Assembly: GCA_027055005.1 (NCBI GenBank)
Contig: JALUNR010000201.1
Coordinates: forward strand, 1-6,919
Origin: Campylobacterales bacterium
GTDB taxonomy: Bacteria; Campylobacterota; Campylobacteria; Campylobacterales; QNZT01
Direction: 5' to 3'
Length of the DNA stretch: 6,919 nt
Positions 1-5,390 of the stretch are shown here, piece by piece; the first letter of the stretch is position 1, and each line of letters starts with the position of its first letter. Below the pieces are notes generated by a model. The model had not been told where the DNA came from, did not search any database, and saw nothing but the letters and a program-made list of their open reading frames with translations. Both the position numbers and the translations under genes were made by a program.

Positions 1-214
1 TCATTTCTTCTTCACTGCTACCACCTTGAGGAAGACCTACTATAAGTTTATCAATATTCCAAGAATCTAAAAACTCTTTTACTTCAAATGCTGCTTGATT
101 TCTATTTTTTCTAAGGATAGGCTCTTTTGGTATAACTAAAGTATCTTGTAAACAAATAGCTAATCCTATCCTTTTTAACCCAACATCTATACTTGCAAGA
201 TTACTTTTAGTCAT
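1..214 (-). CDS. ruvX: RuvX/YqgF family protein (putative Holliday junction resolvase / pre-16S rRNA nuclease), N-terminal part
   Basis: Only the first 71 codons are in the window; the gene runs off the left edge. Reading from the ATG at 214-212 gives a protein starting MTKSNLASIDVGLKRIGLAI. This carries the family's first RNase H-fold motif, D-x-G-x-K-R-I-G, with the catalytic Asp at residue 10. The second motif, VGLP followed by a Gly/Ser-rich loop, is at residues 59-67. Family members are usually about 125-140 residues, so roughly half is visible. In E. coli the family processes the 5' end of 16S rRNA; a resolvase role was proposed from the fold. The start codon overlaps the dprA stop as ATGA, implying translational coupling and one transcript. 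Identification is firm; the exact biochemical role in this organism is inferred from the family. Confidence 0.9.
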   Translation of the reverse strand, partial: MTKSNLASIDVGLKRIGLAICLQDTLVIPKEPILRKNRNQAAFEVKEFLDSWNIDKLIVGLPQGGSSEEEM

Positions 215-990
215 TTTACATATATCCTTAAATTTTTTATTATTATTTTCCCTTCTAGTTCATATTCATAAACTTTTGAGCCATATTTTTTTAAAGCATC
301 ATCTAGCGATGGTGAAGATGAAAAATATTCTAAAAATTTATCCTTATTATTACTTTTTATAATATTTCCAAATTGTGAAATAAATGTGGAAATATTGTAA
401 ATTATTTCAGCTTTTCCTTCTTCTATAAGTTTTTGTGTACCTTTACTTTCTCCTATTCTATGAGGTAAGACATATATTTTTTTACCTTCTTGTAAAGCAA
501 ATTCTACACTTCTCATACTACCACTATTTTCATCAGCTTGAGTAACAATAAGAGCTTCACTTAATCCTACTACAAGTCTGTTTCTTTGTACAAAGCTATA
601 AATTCTTGCTTTATAATCTTTTTCATATTCACTAAGAGCTAGAGAATTTTTATATATATTTGATAACAGTTTTTCATTTATGGCAGGATAAAAAAAATCT
701 AACGAATTAGCTAGTATAGATATAGTGTTTGGATATGCCCCTTGATGAGCTATTGCATCAACTCCCATAGCACCTCCACTAACAACACAAGCCCCCACTT
801 CACTAAGTCCATGAGAGAGCTTATAAGTCATATCTTTAGTATATGAGTTTGGTCTTCTAGTTCCTACTATGGAGATAAGCCTTTTATCTAAGAAAGAAGT
901 ATCGCCTATATAATACATAGATTTTGGTGGAGTTTTGATGTTTTTTAATTGCTTTGGTATATCTTTAAATTTTTTTATATTGTATTGCAT
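211..990 (-). CDS. dprA: DNA-processing protein DprA
   Basis: A 259-residue DprA/Smf protein that binds incoming single-stranded DNA and loads RecA during natural transformation. The Rossmann-like core begins with PPKSMYYIGD (21-30) and ISIVGTRRPNSY (39-50). It continues with the phosphate-binding SGGAMGVDAIAH (71-82), QRNRLVVGLSEALIV (135-149) and SGSMRSVEFALQEGK (156-170). All are hallmark positions of the family. The usual glycines of the VLGCGLD segment read ILANSLD here (92-98), which I regard as normal variation. There is no N-terminal SAM domain. The C-terminal tail (about 225-259) is a short winged-helix-like extension, giving the compact architecture I expect in Campylobacterota. The ATG is preceded by AAAAAGG about 8 nt upstream. 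The gene lies 87 nt after minE with its own candidate promoter and overlaps ruvX by 4 nt. Its presence is compatible with competence but does not prove it. Confidence 0.95.
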   Translation of the reverse strand: MQYNIKKFKDIPKQLKNIKTPPKSMYYIGDTSFLDKRLISIVGTRRPNSYTKDMTYKLSHGLSEVGACVVSGGAMGVDAIAHQGAYPNTISILANSLDFFYPAINEKLLSNIYKNSLALSEYEKDYKARIYSFVQRNRLVVGLSEALIVTQADENSGSMRSVEFALQEGKKIYVLPHRIGESKGTQKLIEEGKAEIIYNISTFISQFGNIIKSNNKDKFLEYFSSSPSLDDALKKYGSKVYEYELEGKIIIKNLRIYVK

Positions 991-1010
991 ATATCAGCCT
1001 TTTTAAAACT

Positions 1011-1025
1011 AATATAACAAAAAAA
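1011..1025 (-). promoter_or_regulatory. Candidate sigma-70 promoter for dprA-ruvX (extended -10)
   Basis: On the minus strand the gap between minE and dprA reads TTTTTTTGTTATATT. This is a T7 tract, then TGT, then a -10-like TATATT (1016 to 1011). A T-rich stretch followed by a TGn extended -10 is the pattern described for the main sigma factor of Campylobacter and Helicobacter. It would start transcription near 1004, giving a leader of about 14 nt that still contains the AAAAAGG ribosome site. It would allow dprA-ruvX to be expressed separately from minDE. This is sequence inference only. Confidence 0.45.
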
Positions 1026-1044
1026 TCGCTAACAATCAAGATAT

Positions 1045-1059
1045 ATTTCAAAATGAAAT
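1045..1059. repeat. Short perfect inverted repeat after minE
   Basis: ATTTCA-AAA-TGAAAT is a perfect 6-bp palindrome with a 3-nt centre, about 20 nt beyond the minE stop and upstream of the candidate dprA promoter. No T-run follows it on the minus strand, so it is a poor intrinsic terminator. It could be a weak hairpin or a protein-binding site. In such AT-rich DNA it could also be chance. Confidence 0.25.
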
Positions 1060-1077
1060 TAATTTTTTATAAGTATG

Positions 1078-1317
1078 TTACTTATTGAGCATAATTTCTA
1101 CTTCTAACATATCTATATTTTGATTGTTTTCAGTTTTTATATTTATATCTCCAACTTTAGTATATTTTTGTATCACTACAAGTAAATCTTTTTTTAAATC
1201 TTCAAGATAAGGAACTGCACAATCAGCTCTTTCATAAGCTAGCATAAGTTTTAGTCTATCTTTTGCTTTATCTGCACTTCTTTCCTTTTTACCAAAGATC
1301 CTTTCAAAAAGGGTCAT
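1078..1317 (-). CDS. minE: Cell division topological specificity factor MinE
   Basis: A 79-residue MinE, a normal length for the family. It stimulates the MinD ATPase at the membrane and drives the oscillation that keeps division inhibition away from midcell. The N-terminal amphipathic membrane-targeting segment TLFERIFG is at residues 2-9. The MinD-contact helix/strand RLKLMLAYER follows at 21-30, and the C-terminal topological-specificity domain ends with DMLEVEIMLNK. The ATG overlaps the minD stop codon as ATGA, so MinE is probably made by translational coupling from the minD message. That arrangement would help fix the MinD:MinE ratio on which oscillation depends. The pair follows ilvC directly. 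No separate MinC gene is visible in the window. Confidence 0.95.
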   Translation of the reverse strand: MTLFERIFGKKERSADKAKDRLKLMLAYERADCAVPYLEDLKKDLLVVIQKYTKVGDINIKTENNQNIDMLEVEIMLNK

Positions 1318-2114
1318 CCAAAAAGCCTTTTTAAGAAACCTTTAGGCGCATCAAGATTTAGCATAGGAACTTTCTCCCCGAGTATTCTTTTTGCTATTCT
1401 TTTATATGCTTCGGCTGCAAGAGATTTGTCATTATAATAAATAGGCTCTCCTTCATTTGTAGAAGTTATTATTTGCGGATCTTCTGGTACAACACCCACA
1501 AGTGGAAGAGCTAAAATACTAAGTACATCTTCAACACTAAGCATTTCACCTTTATCTACCATATCTTGTTTTATTCTATTTACAACAACATACTTGATAA
1601 CTTCATCACCATCTTTTGCTTTTTGGCTTTTTGCATCTATGATACCTATAACACGATCAGCATCTCTAACGGCACTTACATCAGGAGTGCTCACTATAAC
1701 TGCACGATCTGCTAAAAATATCGAGTGTTCAAATCCACCCTCTATACCTGCAGGTGAGTCAAGAATAATAAAATCAAAATCTTTTTTTAATTCTTCTATA
1801 AGTTTAGCAACTTTTTTTGTATCAAGTATATTTTTATCGCTTGTTTGAGAAGCAGGTATAAAATAAAGATTTCTTGTTCTTTTATCATTTATAAGAGCTT
1901 GAGAGAGGTTACATCTTCCTTCCATAATATCTACCACATCATAGACTATTCTATTTTCAAGACCTAGTATCATATCAAGGTTTCTAAGTCCTATATCAAA
2001 GTCAACTGCTACAACTTTTTTACCAAGATGAGCAAGAGCTACTGATAAGTTTGCAGCTAGAGTTGACTTTCCGACTCCACCTTTCCCTGATGTTATGGTT
2101 ATAACTTCTCCCAT
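1314..2114 (-). CDS. minD: Septum site-determining ATPase MinD
   Basis: A 266-residue ParA/MinD-type ATPase of full family length. It dimerises with ATP, binds the inner membrane and recruits MinC and MinE. The deviant Walker A motif is KGGVGKST (11-18), with the signature lysine at 11 and the P-loop lysine at 16. Walker A' is VDFDIGLRNLD (37-47). Walker B is FIILDSPAG (115-123) with Asp 119. The C-terminal GFLKRLFG (259-266) is the amphipathic membrane-targeting helix. The ATG has AAGAGG about 7 nt upstream. The gene starts 18 nt after the ilvC stop, so it is very likely cotranscribed with ilvC, and it overlaps minE by 4 nt. All key residues are present. Confidence 0.97.
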   Translation of the reverse strand: MGEVITITSGKGGVGKSTLAANLSVALAHLGKKVVAVDFDIGLRNLDMILGLENRIVYDVVDIMEGRCNLSQALINDKRTRNLYFIPASQTSDKNILDTKKVAKLIEELKKDFDFIILDSPAGIEGGFEHSIFLADRAVIVSTPDVSAVRDADRVIGIIDAKSQKAKDGDEVIKYVVVNRIKQDMVDKGEMLSVEDVLSILALPLVGVVPEDPQIITSTNEGEPIYYNDKSLAAEAYKRIAKRILGEKVPMLNLDAPKGFLKRLFG

Positions 2115-2132
2115 TATGTACCTCTTATAATT

Positions 2133-3155
2133 TTAGTTTTTCTCTTGATCTATGATTTTATTTGCAGTTATCCAAGGCATCATTTCTCTTAGTTTATTAC
2201 CAGTTTGTTCTATCAAAGATGCTTTAGCATTATTTCTTTCAGCATTCATTCTAGGATATCCAGTTTTACCCTCTAACACGAAATCCTTAGCAAAAACACC
2301 ATTTTGAATCTCTTTTAAGATTTGTTTCATAGCTTTTTTACTTTCATCATTTATAACTCTAGGACCACTTACATAGTCTCCATACTCAGCTGTATTTGAG
2401 ATAGAATATCTCATATTTGCTATACCACCTTCATACATCAAATCAACTATAAGTTTTAGTTCATGAAGGCACTCAAAGTATGCCATTTCTGGAGCATAAC
2501 CAGCTTCTGTTAGAGTTTCAAAACCAGCTTGTACAAGAGCAGTTGTACCACCACAAAGTACAGCTTGTTCACCAAAAAGGTCAGTCTCTGTTTCATCTTT
2601 AAAAGTAGTATGGATGATACCAGTTCTACCACCACCGATAGCAGATGCATAACTTTTTGAAAGTTCAAGAGCATTTCCACTTGCATCTTGAGCAACTGCA
2701 ACAAGATCAGGAATACCACCACCTCTAACAAACTCACTTCTTACAGTATGTCCTGGAGCTTTTGGAGCAACCATAATACAATCAACACCTTCTGGTGGGA
2801 TGATTTGTCCATAGTGGATATTAAATCCATGTCCAAAAGCGATAGTATCACCTTTATCTAAGTTTGGTGCTATTTGTGATGCAAATATTTCTGATTGAAT
2901 TTCATCTGGAAGAAGAATCATGATGACATTTGCTTTTTTTGTAGCTTCTGCTACGCTCATAACCTCAAAACCTTTAGCTGCTGCTTTCCCCCAAGAGCTT
3001 CCACCCTCTTTTAATCCAACAATAACTTCAACTCCACTATCTCTTAGATTCTCAGCATGAGCATGTCCTTGAGAACCAAAACCAATCATAGCAACTTTTT
3101 TCTCTTTTATGATATTTAAATCACAATCTTTGTCATAATAAACTGTTATAGCCAT
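2133..3155 (-). CDS. ilvC: Ketol-acid reductoisomerase (class I)
   Basis: Catalyses the Mg2+- and NAD(P)H-dependent conversion of 2-acetolactate or 2-aceto-2-hydroxybutyrate to the dihydroxy acid in valine, isoleucine and leucine synthesis. At 340 residues it is the short class I form. The Rossmann motif GFGSQGHAHA is at 25-34. The cofactor-specificity loop GLKEGGSSWGKA (47-58) has paired serines suited to binding the 2'-phosphate of NADPH. The catalytic segment FGHGFNIHYG (107-116) includes His 109, followed by APKAPGHTVRSE (130-141). In the C-terminal knotted domain, Asp 192 and Glu 196 (TDLFGEQ) and Glu 228 and Glu 232 (ECLHE) are the expected metal and substrate ligands. A strong site, AAGGAAG, lies about 7 nt before the ATG. 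minD follows within 18 nt. Cofactor preference is inferred from the loop. Confidence 0.97.
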   Translation of the reverse strand: MAITVYYDKDCDLNIIKEKKVAMIGFGSQGHAHAENLRDSGVEVIVGLKEGGSSWGKAAAKGFEVMSVAEATKKANVIMILLPDEIQSEIFASQIAPNLDKGDTIAFGHGFNIHYGQIIPPEGVDCIMVAPKAPGHTVRSEFVRGGGIPDLVAVAQDASGNALELSKSYASAIGGGRTGIIHTTFKDETETDLFGEQAVLCGGTTALVQAGFETLTEAGYAPEMAYFECLHELKLIVDLMYEGGIANMRYSISNTAEYGDYVSGPRVINDESKKAMKQILKEIQNGVFAKDFVLEGKTGYPRMNAERNNAKASLIEQTGNKLREMMPWITANKIIDQEKN

Positions 3156-3174
3156 ATAAATACTTCCTTAATTT

Positions 3175-3196
3175 AGTAAATTTGCACGATTTTACT
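3175..3196. repeat. Inverted repeat in the ilvC leader
   Basis: AGTAAA and TTTACT form a perfect 6-bp inverted repeat around a 10-nt centre, between the candidate ilvC promoter and its ribosome site. It could be a small hairpin or operator half-sites for amino-acid control. I see no leader peptide rich in Leu/Val/Ile codons and no T-box features. Chance is a real alternative. Confidence 0.2.
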
Positions 3197-3207
3197 GAAA
3201 AAAACTT

Positions 3208-3225
3208 AGTATATGATTTAAAAAA
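3208..3225 (-). promoter_or_regulatory. Candidate promoter for ilvC-minDE
   Basis: The minus strand reads TTTTTTAAATCATATACT: a T6 tract (3225-3220) and a -10-like TATACT (3213-3208). Initiation near 3201 would give a leader of about 45 nt ending in the AAGGAAG ribosome site of ilvC. It fits the T-rich upstream plus -10 pattern of Campylobacterota promoters, but lacks a TGn extension. Confidence 0.4.
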
Positions 3226-3239
3226 CAATTTAATAAATT
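3220..3239 (-). terminator. Possible weak AT-only terminator of the SPOR-like gene
   Basis: AATTT-ATT-AAATT overlaps the stop codon of the upstream gene and is followed on the minus strand by G and a T6 tract. It has the layout of an intrinsic terminator, but the 5-bp stem is entirely A-T and would be unstable. The same T6 tract is part of the candidate ilvC promoter. Confidence 0.2.
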
Positions 3240-3642
3240 ATTTAAAAAACTTTTTTCTAGTTTCTATGATGGTTTTTGTATTTAATCCAGTATTGTTTTT
3301 CTTTAAGTTTAGTTTTATAGTAGGAATATTTGATTTTTGGGATGTTTTTGTTTTAAAGATTTTATTTTTTGAAAAGGAAGAGAGTAAAAAGGCTTTTGGG
3401 ACTATTTTTTTTATATTTTTTATTTGATCAGTTGTTGGATTTATTACAAATAGTTTTTTATAACCATTTACATCTTTTGTCAGCAGATTATAATTTTTTA
3501 GTTTTATTTTGAACTTAGATAAAACTTTATCATTTTTAAAAGCACCTACTTGTAATATAGCTTTAGAAAAATCAACCTTTTCAATGGTTACTTCTCCATA
3601 TACTAATGAAATCAATGTTAAAAATAATATTACTTTTTTCAT
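3238..3642 (-). CDS. Small exported protein with a SPOR-like domain
   Basis: A 134-residue protein with a clear signal peptide. MKK is followed by a hydrophobic stretch to about residue 15 and a likely signal peptidase I site after VYG (14-16). Residues 28-90 look like a SPOR fold. The strand AILQVGAFKN (28-37) matches the usual x-x-QVGAF-x-x start. A lysine-rich helix, a second strand around VNGYKKLFVINP (58-69), a helix and a final AFLLSSF strand follow. SPOR domains bind septal peptidoglycan lacking stem peptides, so a periplasmic cell-wall role is plausible. The tail (91-134) is very basic and low in complexity. A full-length SPOR protein usually has a membrane anchor or other domain, which this one lacks. 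No good Shine-Dalgarno precedes the ATG. The call rests on pattern, not on an alignment score. Confidence 0.7.
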   Translation of the reverse strand: MKKVILFLTLISLVYGEVTIEKVDFSKAILQVGAFKNDKVLSKFKIKLKNYNLLTKDVNGYKKLFVINPTTDQIKNIKKIVPKAFLLSSFSKNKIFKTKTSQKSNIPTIKLNLKKNNTGLNTKTIIETRKKFFK

Positions 3643-3648
3643 GTCATT

Positions 3649-3659
3649 ATTGTATCATA
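3649..3659 (-). promoter_or_regulatory. Overlapping -10 elements very close to the SPOR-like gene start
   Basis: The minus strand reads TATGATACAAT immediately upstream, giving two overlapping -10 candidates: TATGAT (3659-3654) and TACAAT (3654-3649). Either would start transcription within about 0-6 nt of the ATG at 3642. Together with the absence of a ribosome site this suggests a leaderless or nearly leaderless message. Confidence 0.3.
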
Positions 3660-3723
3660 ACTTAATTTAGATTTAAAATAAACTACCAATAACAAATTTT
3701 ATTTTCTAAACTATTAAAAAAAG

Positions 3724-3735
3724 TATAATTATAAT
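3724..3735 (+). promoter_or_regulatory. Candidate promoter (tandem TATAAT) for the repeat-protein gene
   Basis: Two consecutive perfect TATAAT hexamers (3724-3729 and 3730-3735) follow a T-rich, then A-rich stretch. Use of the second would start transcription near 3742 and leave a leader of about 24 nt before the TTG start at 3766. No clear -35 is visible, as is common in Campylobacterota. Confidence 0.45.
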
Positions 3736-3765
3736 AGTTTATATTATCTTAGATTGGATTGTTTT

Positions 3766-4902
3766 TTGAAAAAGTTTTTATTTTTACTTCACTTTTTTAG
3801 TATGATTTTGTTTTGTTCTGATATATCTTCATTGGCTAAAGCAAAGGCAGGAGTTTGCTATCAAAAAGAGATTTTGCCATCTAAATTAGTAAAAAAAGAA
3901 GAGTTGATAAAAGTAGAAGATGCTTCTGAAGATTTTTTAATAGAAGATGCAAAGTTTGATAAAGTAAAAAAAGAGTTTATAATATCGCCATCTTATACTA
4001 ACATACAAAGTAAAGAAGCTAAATTTGAAGATAGTTTGGAGGATTTGGTTATTTCTAAAGATAGAGTTTATTTTACATTGACAAAATCAAGTAACATACC
4101 TTTGAGCAGTGAGTATGTAAACTTTGTAAAGAGTAGATTGGTTGATTTTGACAAGATAAAAATAGGTGAGTGTTTTTATGAATTTGTGAAACATAAAAAA
4201 GTTGAAGTTGCAAAAGATTATATATCAAAACAAGCATACGAAATTATTGATATTGCACCTGCTAAGTTTAGGATTGTAAAAAAGAAGATTTTAGTAAAAC
4301 CTGCATACACAAAGATAGTAAAAACTCCTGCAATCTATGAAACAAAAATAATAAAAGTTTTAGTAGAACCATCTTTAAAAAGGTATTTGGTAGATGGAAA
4401 AAAAATTTGTGTTAAAAACTCTGTTCAGAAGTATAAAACGATAGTTAGAAAGATACTAAAAAAGCCTCCCTTTACTACTATTGTTAAATTTCCAGCAACT
4501 TATAAAGAAATAGAAATAAAAAAAATGATTTTAAAACCAATTGTAACAAGAAGAGTGATAGCTCCTATAAAGTCAAAATACAAATATAGTGAAGATGTAT
4601 ATAAGGATTATTTTTGGTCTAAAAATAAAAATAATAGTGAAGGTTTGTTAACTGGACTTAGTATTTGCAAAAAAATAAGAAAAAATAAAATAGTCAAAGT
4701 TAATGTAAAAAAAGTAAAACAACCAGCTACAACAATAAAAAAAGAAGTCAAAGCTAAAAAGGTTATTTTAACTATTGAAAAAAAGCATAGTGAGGCACAT
4801 CAAAAAAAAGTAATATTGCCTCCTCAATATGAAAAAGTAAATACCACTGTTAAACTTGATGATAGTCGTGTTGTATGGCATGAAATAAATTGTTCTAGGT
4901 AA
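3766..4902 (+). CDS. Lysine-rich exported protein with repeated Val/Pro/Tyr units, function unknown
   Basis: No ATG opens this frame near its upstream end. I chose the TTG at 3766, giving 378 residues. It produces a textbook signal start, MKKFLFLLHFF, with a partial ribosome site (GGA, 3756-3758) 7 nt upstream. A TTG at 3754 would add four residues and has no such site. The hydrophobic segment ends at Cys 17, but LFC is a poor lipobox, so lipoprotein status is doubtful. The mature protein contains degenerate units of the form ILxKPxYTxIVKxPAxY, clearest at 175-191 and 230-246, with looser copies near 73-80 and 349-356. Cysteines lie at 31, 136, 215, 301 and 376. The protein is strongly basic. 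From memory it resembles a poorly described envelope family whose units begin G-E-C-Y and end near W-R-E-x-x-C, some members continuing into a peptidoglycan-binding domain. Here it stops right after WHEINCSR (371-378). Function is not known. Confidence 0.75.
   Translation: MKKFLFLLHFFSMILFCSDISSLAKAKAGVCYQKEILPSKLVKKEELIKVEDASEDFLIEDAKFDKVKKEFIISPSYTNIQSKEAKFEDSLEDLVISKDRVYFTLTKSSNIPLSSEYVNFVKSRLVDFDKIKIGECFYEFVKHKKVEVAKDYISKQAYEIIDIAPAKFRIVKKKILVKPAYTKIVKTPAIYETKIIKVLVEPSLKRYLVDGKKICVKNSVQKYKTIVRKILKKPPFTTIVKFPATYKEIEIKKMILKPIVTRRVIAPIKSKYKYSEDVYKDYFWSKNKNNSEGLLTGLSICKKIRKNKIVKVNVKKVKQPATTIKKEVKAKKVILTIEKKHSEAHQKKVILPPQYEKVNTTVKLDDSRVVWHEINCSR
4288..4374 (+). repeat. Protein-level repeat unit 1 of the exported protein
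   Basis: Codes for residues 175-203, containing ILVKPAYTKIVKTPAIY, then a strand of alternating Ile/Val/Lys and VLVEPS. It matches unit 2 at I-L-x-K-P-x-aromatic-T-x-I-V-K-x-P-A-x-Y. The similarity is clear in protein but diverged in DNA, so this is an old duplication. Confidence 0.55.
4453..4542 (+). repeat. Protein-level repeat unit 2 of the exported protein
   Basis: Codes for residues 230-259, containing ILKKPPFTTIVKFPATY, then alternating Ile/Glu/Lys and MILKPI. It is offset 55 residues from unit 1, and the intervening sequence contains one cysteine (215). Confidence 0.55.
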
Positions 4903-4930
4903 GTACCATTTTTTTTGATTAGGCACTTAC
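4899..4930. terminator. Possible bidirectional terminator hairpin between convergent genes
   Basis: GTAAGTACC (4899-4907) pairs with GGCACTTAC (4922-4930), 9 bp with one mismatch, around a 14-nt T-rich loop. It covers the stop codons of both convergent genes, which are only 16 nt apart. On the plus strand a TTTT and further T-rich sequence follow. On the minus strand there is no T-run, so termination would be weaker in that direction. Confidence 0.4.
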
Positions 4931-5332
4931 TTTTGATTCTTGTCTTTTTATGATTTTTTCTATTGTTTTTAACAAAGTAGTTGTTTGCAGGGGTTTTGTT
5001 AGATAATCATCAATTTCTAACTCTTTTAACTCTTTTTCCCACTCTGATTTTTGAAATACTGTTGTTATTAAAAATGCTTGAGTTGGATTTGTCTTTTTCA
5101 TACTTTTTATAACCTCTATACCATTGATAAGAGGAATATTTATATCTGTTATCACTAGTTCATAGTTATTTTTTTTGTATAGTTGTAAAGCTTCTTCTCC
5201 ATCGTCCGCACTATCTATATTATCAAATAGATTTTTGAATAATTCACAGTTTTGTGTTCTTAAATTTTTATCATCTTCTATATATAGAACATTTATAGAT
5301 GATGTTAGTTTTGTTAACTCTTTTAACTTCAC
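4919..5332 (-). CDS. Stand-alone response regulator receiver (REC) protein
   Basis: A 137-residue single-domain response regulator. The acidic pocket is Glu 19, Asp 20 and Asp 21 (LYIEDD). The phospho-acceptor is Asp 63 in ITDINIP. The switch Thr is at 90 (LITT), with Tyr 110 and the invariant Lys 113 in DDYLTKPL. All residues needed for phosphorylation are present. No DNA-binding, GGDEF or other output domain follows; the protein ends shortly after the last helix. It must therefore act by protein contact, as CheY-like proteins do, or as a phosphate sink. The partner kinase is not in the window. The start is GTG (5332-5330), supported by AAGGA 7 nt upstream. The gene lies 58 nt after the dihydroorotase-like gene and converges on the repeat-protein gene. 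The N-terminal pattern LKELTKLTxxxNVLYIEDD is one I associate with Arcobacter regulators. Confidence 0.88.
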   Translation of the reverse strand: MKLKELTKLTSSINVLYIEDDKNLRTQNCELFKNLFDNIDSADDGEEALQLYKKNNYELVITDINIPLINGIEVIKSMKKTNPTQAFLITTVFQKSEWEKELKELEIDDYLTKPLQTTTLLKTIEKIIKRQESKVSA

Positions 5333-5339
5333 TTGAAAA

Positions 5340-5344
5340 TCCTT
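5340..5344 (-). promoter_or_regulatory. Ribosome binding site fixing the GTG start of the receiver gene
   Basis: AAGGA on the minus strand lies 7 nt before the GTG at 5332. No in-frame ATG is better placed, so the site decides the non-ATG start. Confidence 0.6.
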
Positions 5345-5358
5345 TTTCTTGTTAGATA

Positions 5359-5385
5359 TTTATACTTTAAGAATCGGTAAAAAAA
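5359..5385 (-). promoter_or_regulatory. Candidate promoter for the receiver gene
   Basis: A T7 tract just after the stop of the upstream gene is followed 14 nt later by TATAAA (5364-5359), preceded by G. It would give a leader of about 20 nt. It suggests the receiver gene may be expressed separately from the dihydroorotase-like gene even though both are on the minus strand. Confidence 0.35.
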
Positions 5386-5390
5386 GAATT

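Noticed and set aside
1594..1848. An 84-codon plus-strand open frame inside minD
   Set aside because: It lies antisense to conserved minD sequence, its composition is that of a reverse-complement shadow, and it has no convincing ribosome site.
2510..2737. A 75-codon minus-strand open frame inside ilvC
   Set aside because: It is a shifted-frame shadow of the conserved metal-binding region of ilvC and the Leu/Val-rich product has no recognisable motif.
3182..3427. An 81-codon plus-strand open frame with Phe-rich, membrane-like product
   Set aside because: It is antisense to the lysine-rich tail of the SPOR-like gene; AAA lysine codons read backwards give Phe, which mimics a membrane protein. 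No ribosome site is seen.
3754..3765. TTG at 3754 as the start of the exported repeat protein
   Set aside because: It has no ribosome site upstream and would put MDCFL before the MKK signal start; the TTG at 3766 has GGA at good spacing and a standard signal n-region.
3643..3765. Small RNA or riboswitch in the divergent intergenic region
   Set aside because: The region is AT-only in character with no stable hairpin or recognisable aptamer; promoter elements explain it.
3766..3819. Lipoprotein signal peptide at Cys 17 of the repeat protein
   Set aside because: The residues before the cysteine are I-L-F, and Phe at -1 and Leu at -2 do not fit the lipobox. Ordinary signal peptidase I cleavage is more likely.
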